This document shows positions 57,401 through 64,000 of a stretch of DNA of 64,000 nucleotides, piece by piece. The position numbers and the translations under genes were made by a program. The DNA comes from Ceratopteris richardii. Lineage: Eukaryota > Streptophyta > Polypodiopsida > Polypodiales > Pteridaceae. The stretch is from positions 203,393,627-203,457,626 of the forward strand of contig CM035407.1 of assembly GCA_020310875.1 (NCBI GenBank), given 5' to 3'. How positions within the stretch are numbered: position 1 is the first letter of the stretch; each line of letters starts with the position of its first letter. The notes beneath the pieces are model-generated. The model was not told where the DNA came from. It searched no databases and saw only the letters and a list, made by a program, of their open reading frames with translations.

Positions 57401-59530
57401 ATATAGGGATGTACCCCCACTACAATGGAATCCCATACACAAGAAAGAGGATGGTTTATCAATTCACAGTGCAGGCTCAAGTGACCAATCATGGATGCAC
57501 GAAGATGCTCAGTTGTGGATGTGCAAAGAAGCAAAAAGGGAGGAGAATAAAACTCAATTGTGTCCTATTGGACATCAAAATTACCGACCTATAGATGATC
57601 TTATGTATATGCCTCAAGTCTTTTCGGATGAAGCATTCGAACCACATGGTTGGATGGAAATTCTAGCCACCTTATATGTATGTGTAAATGAGGAGGTATT
57701 AACCATGAATGGATGTGTAGATGAAGAAGGTTATGATGTAAGTTTTAACATGGTAGTCCTTCAAGAAGTAGAGGTAGGAGAACTATTAGCAAAGGAATGG
57801 AGGGACGAGTACGAAAGCATAGAAATGGAGCTAGAATTTGATTCAGAGGAACAATATTTAGAAGCAATTCAAGCCAATGATAAAGGAAGAACACCCAAGG
57901 TACTAGCAATAGAAGCAGCTCAGACAAGACCAAACAAAGAAGAAACATTAGACAAGGTAGAACAAACTCTAGAACTTTTTGAAGTCCTAGAGCACTTCAA
58001 AAGATATGAAGTAGAAGAGAGGAAGATAGCTATTCAAATGCCCAAAAGAGAGGCCAGAGAAGGAGAGGCATACAATAACAAAGAACAAACTAAGAAAGTG
58101 ATAGTGACCATGGAAGATGGAGAAGAGAGATGTATGTACATTGAAAAAGATGTGTCACTTGAAGAGGAAGAAGAACTGATAAACTTAATTCGAGATTTTC
58201 GAGATGTATTTGCATGGACCTACAATGACCTCAAAGGCATAGATCCATCCATTTTTTCTCATAGAATCCCAATGGCACCTGATGCAAAACCATCAAAATA
58301 GCATCCTTATACTTATAATGATGTCTACTCAACAAAAATTAAGGAGGAGATAGATAAATTGTTAGCAGCCAGATTCATTTATGAAATAGAACACATAGAA
58401 TGGGTGTCACCCATAGTGGTCGTACCTAAGAAAAATGGAAAATTGAGAGTGTGTATTAACCTAAAGAAGGTAAACGCAGCCACCATCGGTGATAGCTACC
58501 CATCACCTATCACCGATCATCTCTTGGAAAGACTTGCAGGTAAAGAATTCTATAGCTTCTTAGATGGATTCTCCGAATACAACCAAGTAGCTATCACTAC
58601 AGAGGATCAACATAAGATAGCATTCGTGACTAAATGGGGAGTCTATGCTTTTAGAGTGATGCCATTCGGACTCACCAACACCTTTGCTACTTTCCAAAGG
58701 TTGATGTGTCATGTATTTAAAGAGTTTCTATGGAAGAGTATGGAAGTGTACATAGATGACTTATGCACATACTCAGGTCAGAGATATGAGCACATTCCAG
58801 AGTTACGAAGAATATTTGAGAAGTGTTGGCAATATCGAGTGTGCGTGAATCTTGAAAAATGCATCTTTATGGTGAGACAAGGGAAGATCCTAGGACACAT
58901 TGTATCCAAGAATGGGATTTCCACTGACAAGGATAAGTTTAAGGTAATCCTAGAGCTTCCAAGACCAAAAACTGCTAAGGAAGTGCAAGCTTTCATGGGT
59001 CATTGTGGATACTATCATAGATTCATCCACAGGTATGCCATAATTGCCAAGCCATTATATGGATTATTAGCCCAATTTACATGGATGGATGAATGCAAAA
59101 AATCATTTAATGAATTGAAAAGATGATTAAGTACAACACCTATTTTGGAGATAGCCAATTGAAATAAGCCTTTTCATATCCATGTAGATGCTTCTAATTA
59201 TGCAATAGGATGCATACTAGCTCACCCAACAGATGAAGGAAAACTAGACCACCCTATTGCATATGCGAGTAGACAACTAAACCAAGCGGAAAGAAACTAT
59301 ACAACTACAAAACGTGAAGGTTTAGGAATGGTGTATGCAGTTAAGAAGTTTAGACACTACCTTCTACCCAAAAAGTTCAAGTTCTTCATCGACCATCAGG
59401 CCCTATTGTACCTAGTCAAGAAGCCCTATAACACAAGAAGATTAGTAAGATGGTTTCTATTGTTGATGGAGTTTGATTTTGAAGTAGTGGTAAAAAAAGG
59501 AAATACCCACATGAGAGCCAATCATCTATC
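57401..59530 (+). pseudogene. Linker, RT and RNase H of element C
   Basis: An acidic linker (57495-58301) ends with FRDVFAWTYNDLKGIDPSIF and TAG after PSK. RT follows: WVSPIVVVPKKNGKLRVCIN, YPSPITDHLLERLAG, FSEYNQVAITTEDQHKIAF, VMPFGLTN and VYIDDLCTYS with intact YIDD (58749-58760). RNase H has HIHVDASNYAIGCILA with intact Asp, then YTTTKREGLGMVYAVKKFRH and FFIDHQALLYLVKKP. Stops at 59124 and 59160 lie between them. Sequence is clearly homologous to B and better preserved at active sites. Confidence 0.92.
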
Positions 59531-60261
59531 TAGGTTAACTCGCGAAGAATCACCCAATGGAGTAGTAGATGACCTACCAGATACTTATTTGTTCAACTTA
59601 GAAGTATGTCCTAAGTGGGAAAAAAAGTTGATTCATATACTTACCCATGGTCCACAACATCAAATCAACAAGGATGTCAGGAAAGGATTTCTGAAATCAC
59701 ATAATTTTCATATTGTAGCAGGAGGTGTGTACTATAAAGAACCCAATGGTGTATTGTTAAGGTGTGTGGAAGAGGCTGAACAGAAGAACTTAATGGAGCA
59801 AGCTCATGTAGATTGATGGAGAATGCATAAGGGAACTCATGGAACACTAAGGGAATTAAAACGATTAGGGGTTTATTGACCAGATATCTCGAAGGATGTT
59901 CATGAGCACATTAGCAGTTGCCCAAAATGCAAAGAAGGTACTCTAGAACATCACAAATCATTACAATTCTCTACAATAGCACCAGGATAGATTCGGACAT
60001 TGATCAAGTTCTTAAAAACATGCGAGCATGAGGAAGGAGCAAGTCTGGCTAGAAAGCGATCCTTAGAAGAAATAAGCAAGGACTATGTTATAATAGGAAG
60101 GCAACTATTGAAGAGAGGAAAGGACAATCAATTATGGCTATGCATCCACGAAGGAGAGTACTTACTTGTATTAGAGATGGCACATGCAGTCAGTGCATGA
60201 GGACATTTTTCAGCTGAAAGAACTGTAAAAATGATTCTCTTCACAGGTTTGTGGTGGCCAA
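59531..60261 (+). pseudogene. Two successive H2C2 zinc-binding modules, element C
   Basis: Module 1 reads LRCVEEAEQKNLMEQAHVD, HKGTHGTL, LKRLGVY and SCPKCKEG. Module 2 (60000 onward) has SLEEISKDYVIIGRQLLKRG, then LEMAHAVSAxGHFSAERTVK and FTGLWWPM, with the Cys pair after the solo LTR (CEVCQRAKYP at 61508). Four stops interrupt it. The arrangement and the spacer sequence match element B, which argues for an ancestral duplication. Confidence 0.75.
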
Positions 60262-61461
60262 TGTTGGAGCAAGACAATCATCAATGGATGATTACATGAA
60301 GCTTAGGAATGAAGAAGTGAACAAAAGACTCAAGTTCAATGCAGTAAATTGAAGAGTCAGAAACAAATTTTCTGTACATTTATGTATAATAGTTTTCGAA
60401 AAACATTTAAAAAATACTTGATGTAGTGACGAGTTTATACTTACATGTATATATAAGCTCATGTATAGTCGTAATATGAGAGAGACAAGAAGAATAGATG
60501 AGAATGTAATCAATAGTTTTTCAGTTTGTTCAAGAGATAGATGTGAAGAGAGTTTTCTTGTGAGTTAGCAACTAGTCTTTCCTAGAATTCTCTCAGCTTG
60601 ATCATGTGGATCAAGAAATCTTTTTTACATCTAATTCAGAAGCTAATCAAGTTATGATCAAAGTTTGATGATCTAATTCTCCTCAAGTTGTGTGTATGAC
60701 AAGTAGGAACATTCATATGTAGAAGTCTGCAAGTGAAGTTTTCAAAATCGCACATTTTCCTGTTCAAAGATTTGTTTGGATCTCAGTGCTCAGTGTAAAT
60801 CTTTTTATGTTTGAGCATTCAAAATTTAATTTAGAAGATAAGGAAGCTTTGGCCAAAAGCATTTATCAAAATGGGTTAGATTCTGAGAGCAATCAATTTA
60901 AGAAGTTGACTATGTCAAAGTCGTCAGTTTTAGAAGATAGTTTTTGACAATTTCGCATTTTCCTATTCAAAGATTTGCTTGGATCTCAGTGCTCAGTGTA
61001 AATTTTTTTATGTTTGAGCATTCAAAATTTAAGTTAGAAGGTAAGGAAGCTTTGGACAAAAGCATTTAGCAAAACGGGTTAGATTCTGAGAGAAATCAAC
61101 TTAAGAAGTTGAGTATGTCAAAGTCATGATTTTTGGAAGATAGTTTTTGACACAGGTTTGATCTAAGTGATCAAATTAAAAATCTAATAGTTATTTTGAA
61201 GAACTAATGATCAATGTAATTGTGCAAAGGTAGTATGGACATGTAAGTATCATTTGAATAATTAAAATCGAAGTCATATGCAGAGATTAAAGTCCATTTG
61301 AAGTAGACTCTTGAAGATGAAGAAAGCTTTATAGAGAGAAGTATTTCTTAACATATGTGAAAGATAATTTGAAGTCTGTGTAAAGTTTGGTTTATTCTTG
61401 ATATAGAGGAGTTCTTAAGTCAAGATAGATCAGGCATTTGGAGATTAAAAGGTCTCCAGGA
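60262..61461. mobile_element. Solo LTR (1.2 kb) inserted in integrase region of element C
   Basis: Homology to element B integrase stops at GTGGCCAA and resumes at GAGCCAACTC, leaving a GCCAA duplication (60257-60261 and 61462-61466). The insert begins TGTTGGAG and ends CTCCAGGA, near-inverted termini with the final CA mutated. It has a TATA-like TATATATAAG at about 60448 and no coding sequence. Internally a 205-base unit is duplicated in tandem (60746-60950 and 60951-61152). LTR-LTR recombination of a full element is the likely origin. Orientation is probably plus from the TATA signal. Confidence 0.75.
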
Positions 61462-61466
61462 GCCAA

Positions 61467-62574
61467 CTCTACATATGGATGCAGACACTTATGTACGGAG
61501 TTGTGAGGTCTGCCAAAGAGCCAAATACCCTATAAAAGAGATGATATGCCCTTAAGACCCATGATTTGTGCAAGATCCTTTTCCAAATGGGGCATTGATT
61601 TCATAGGCCCTATTAACCCTCCAGCCAAAGGATCACATGTCGAGTACATAATAGCGGCAACAGACTATCTAACCAAATGGGTAGAAGAAAAAGGAACAAG
61701 GAAGAATGATGCTCAAACTACAGCAAAGTTTCTCTTCGAGAACATCTTTACTCGCTTTGGACTACCTATAGAGATAGTATGTGATAGAGGAATGCACTTC
61801 ATCAACGAAGTGATAGAATGTTTGATGAATGAATTCCTAGTAATCCATAAAAAATTAGCTCCCTATCACCCTCAAGACAATGGTGAAGTAGAGAGTTCCA
61901 ATAAAGTGTTATGTACCATGTTGACCAAGATAGTCAACAATGGAAGGTCAGATTGGGACAAACAATTGCATCATGCAATTTGGGCCTTTTGTGTGGCTTA
62001 CAAGATGGCCATTGGAACTACTCTGTTTAACCTCGTTTATGTACAAAATGCGATCTTACCAATTGACCTTTTAGTACCTACTCTACGAGTAGCACAATAT
62101 TATGAGTCGATAGGACATGAACTATCCAAGCAATTAGAGCGAATTGAGAAATTACACAAAACAAGACTACAAACAGTTGCGGGAATTTATGCAGCTAAAC
62201 GAAGACAGAAAGCATATTATGATGCACATATCAAAGACAAAGGCTTAAAAGAAGGAGATTTAGTTCTGGTATATACATTGAAGCAACATGCCAAGAAACT
62301 GCAAAAACGTGGATATGGACCATTATTGATCAATAGAATCTCAACAAGTGGAGTGGTAAATCTAGCCACATTAGACGGGGATATACTTCCTAGCTATATA
62401 AGTGGGTGTCGAGTGAAATGCTATATGGAGCCATTAACAGGCTAGATGTTAGCACGACTCATAGGAGCACAAAATTGGAAAAAGGAAGAGGAGCAAATTA
62501 GGGAAGAAGCACATCAGGAAGGCTTAGAGCGTATCAAGAGATGGAAGGAATGGATAAAGCAAAGGGATGAATGA
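61467..62574 (+). pseudogene. Integrase of element C
   Basis: After the Cys pair, the 300-codon frame (61546-62445) contains SKWGIDFIGPINPPAKG, IVCDRGMHF and YHPQDNGEVESSNK, giving D, D and E with DX35E spacing. The C-terminal part AGIYAAKRRQKAYYDAHIKD, LVLVYTLKQHAKKLQKRGYG and LLINRISTSGVVNLATLDGD follows. TAG at 62443 is followed in frame by a charged helix (KKEEEQIREEAHQEGLERIK) to TGA at 62572. No chromodomain is seen. This is the best integrase of the B/C group in the window. Confidence 0.92.
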
Positions 62575-62601
62575 TATCTAAAGGGAGAGGAACCTATACC
62601 T

Positions 62602-63174
62602 ATGGCCAACTACCAAGTTAATAAGGCCACTAATGAGAGCCTTAGTATCTCACGACCATACTTAAACCTAGGCATCGAAAACAAAGAGTATCAACTAGTA
62701 GATGCGCCGATTGACTCAGGACTAGCTCTAAGCTATATAAGAATGACATTAATTACGCATCTCCAAACAACCATAAGTCCCACTAAAGCATGCATGATAG
62801 GAGTTGGAGGCCAAGTTATAGAATGTGTTGGAGAAATCCTAGGGAATTCTACTATGGAGAAAAGGATTTTGCTATGCAAGGACGAAACCCTAATTGACAA
62901 TCTGATCCTAGGGCAAGACTGGATTATTGAAAACAAAGTGAGCATTCATCTAACACAAGGATATATATCAACCAAAAAAGGACATAAGGAAATCTTTAGC
63001 TTACTGGAAGACAGGCCGTCTCACATTCATAAGGTCAGCAAATCTAAGGAAGGAAACTTAAAAAAGGAGATAGAAATTGAATCAATGAAGAGTATGTCAT
63101 GTTGGAAACAATGTCATATAAGTACATTGTCCATGGTCAAATGGTCAATATATCACAGTTTACATGTTGAGTAG
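62602..63174 (+). CDS. PR2: second retropepsin-like ORF, element C
   Basis: The frame starts MANYQVNKATNESL, with PYLNLGIENKEYQLVDAPIDSG (DSG at 62713-62721, residue 38). It continues with GVGGQVIECVGEI, ILLCKDETLIDNLILGQDWI and SIHLTQGY. It aligns with PR2 of element B over the whole retropepsin core, including the spacing between DSG and LILGQDW. It is in the integrase frame, 27 bases after TGA 62572. The 190-codon frame is uninterrupted, unlike almost every other frame here. A protease function is inferred from family motifs only; the usual Ala after DSG is Leu. Confidence 0.8.
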   Translation: MANYQVNKATNESLSISRPYLNLGIENKEYQLVDAPIDSGLALSYIRMTLITHLQTTISPTKACMIGVGGQVIECVGEILGNSTMEKRILLCKDETLIDNLILGQDWIIENKVSIHLTQGYISTKKGHKEIFSLLEDRPSHIHKVSKSKEGNLKKEIEIESMKSMSCWKQCHISTLSMVKWSIYHSLHVE

Positions 63175-63182
63175 CTATAGCT

Positions 63183-63330
63183 TTGGTAGTCTCTACAAGC
63201 AAACGGCACCAGGCCTCGTGGCTAGAACAAACTCCTCCTATCACAGTGATCCAGGTTCGATACCCATCGGTAGTGTTCGCGAAGAATGAGAAAGTTTTTA
63301 TTGTAATGTTCTTAGAAAAAAACAATGTAA
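63183..63330 (+). repeat. Possible tRNA-derived SINE head
   Basis: GGTTCGATACCC at about 63253 matches an RNA polymerase III B box, and CTCGTGGCTAGAACA about 40 bases upstream resembles an A box at normal tRNA spacing. The segment follows PR2 of element C. No target duplication or 3' tail is clear, so this is tentative. Confidence 0.35.
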
Positions 63331-63479
63331 AACGGACGGCGCGAGCCCCGATCACAGAGAGTTTTAGATGTATTCATAAAAGCTTCTAACGTGAGCTTTA
63401 TTGATGTGCTTTTGGAATACTTTTCAAGGGACAAACAATACTATATAACAAGAGCTTTGGCTCATTGTTGATTCATCCT

Positions 63480-64000
63480 ACACCAATTGGCAACACCAAT
63501 TTTTGGTCCCTCATTAGAGGTGGTGCTCTAGCACACATGGGGCAGCCATGGTGCACTCTAGGAGCATGTTGAGGAGCAGCCATGGAGTACTTCTTAGAGA
63601 AGAGTGTGCTCACACTCTTGCTTATGGAGAGGACTTACCTATCAGTAGCTTGGTGGTGTGGATCAACCATCTATATAATGTATTTGAAGATTGTCTTCTA
63701 CATGAGAATATTGGGTTATTTCAAAGACATTGGATGGTGGTTAACATAAGATTTGCATCTTATGTTAAGAATTCAGGTACATGTTCTCTTTATGCACACA
63801 GGTACTACCATATCAAGAGGAGTCCTATTTGGCATAGGTACAAGAGAATCAGACATGTATGCTTTATGCATATTTGGATGAGGTGTTTGAGAAGGTATGT
63901 TCATATGAGTTTGAGGATTTTTTATAGCAAACGTGTTAGCATTCTTTGCTACTTTTGTAAGTATGTGATCTTTTCACACACATATCTGATTTAGGGTCTT
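63480..64000. other. Possible B-like LTR edge at window end
   Basis: TGGTGCTCTAGCACACATGG at 63521 resembles the LTR edge TGTTGCTCTAGCACAATGG of element B. It is preceded by GGCAACACCAATTTTTGG, which resembles the inverted primer-site region next to that LTR. A minus-strand element may thus run past the window end. The reading frame at 63548-63994 would then be LTR sequence. Too short to prove. Confidence 0.3.

Larger units (their letters stand above)
51051..63174 (+). mobile_element. Element C: relative of B, with PR2 after integrase
   Basis: On the plus strand: partial 5' LTR, degenerate tRNA-Asp primer site, leader with GTATCGTATCG array, gag, PR1, linker, RT/RNase H, two H2C2 modules, solo-LTR insertion, integrase and PR2. 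The 5' LTR start is either left of element D or not visible. The 3' end and 3' LTR are not identified and probably lie beyond 64000. Decay is mostly by C-to-T and G-to-A changes. RT and RNase H active-site residues are better preserved than in B. Confidence 0.85.

Noticed and set aside
63548-63994. 148-codon ORF at window end
   Set aside because: It lies in sequence that looks like an LTR edge, is rich in His, Tyr and Cys, and has no recognisable domain.

Overview
The window reads as repeat-dominated nuclear DNA of a land plant, probably one with a large genome. The evidence is Ty3/gypsy and Ty1/copia polyproteins of plant type. One primer-binding site is complementary to the 3' end of plant tRNA-Asp and another to initiator tRNA-Met. 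Most disabling mutations are C-to-T or G-to-A changes, as expected from long-term cytosine methylation of transposons. I cannot name the species, and I find no convincing intact host gene. Nearly everything recognisable is a retrotransposon, nested or broken.

Layout. Bases 1-1922 are a C-rich minisatellite followed by CA-rich repeats. Bases 1954-2970 hold an unassigned short ORF and a possible LTR. Bases 3093-5568 are rearranged pieces of a chromodomain-bearing Ty3/gypsy family, called family A here. Bases 5801-7948 (minus) hold a ~716-codon reading frame of unknown, possibly transposase-like, nature, interrupted by two stops. Bases 8308-30845 (plus) are a 5'-truncated family A element. An 18.4-kb element (B, 11045-29488, minus) is inserted into its integrase, with matching LTRs, a CTCCA target duplication, a tRNA-Asp primer site and a polypurine tract. 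Bases 30846-34790 are further family A fragments in both orientations, including a large inverted repeat. Bases 34800-44920 are old, heavily decayed DNA with relics of copia RT, gypsy pol and gypsy protease, plus a dispersed repeat shared with the leader of B. Bases 44926-51045 are a 6.1-kb copia element (D, minus) with CTATA target duplications, inserted in or next to the 5' LTR of element C. Element C (plus, from about 51 kb to at least 63.2 kb) is a relative of B, and a 1.2-kb solo LTR interrupts its integrase region.

How the parts work together. B and C share an unusual architecture. Each has a long 5' leader with about 25 copies of a CpG-containing motif at roughly 22-nt spacing. Gag follows, with CX2CX3HX4C zinc knuckles, then a first retropepsin (PR1), then RT and RNase H. 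Next come two successive H2C2 zinc-binding modules and the integrase. After a stop in the same frame there is a second retropepsin-like ORF (PR2). B then carries a further ~4.4-kb ORF with proline-rich and coiled-coil parts before the 3' LTR. The duplicated zinc module, the protease placed after integrase and the extra ORF, seen in two diverged elements, are the best candidates for something undescribed.

All coding regions carry stops or frameshifts, so no element looks autonomous now. Alignments and identities quoted are by eye.
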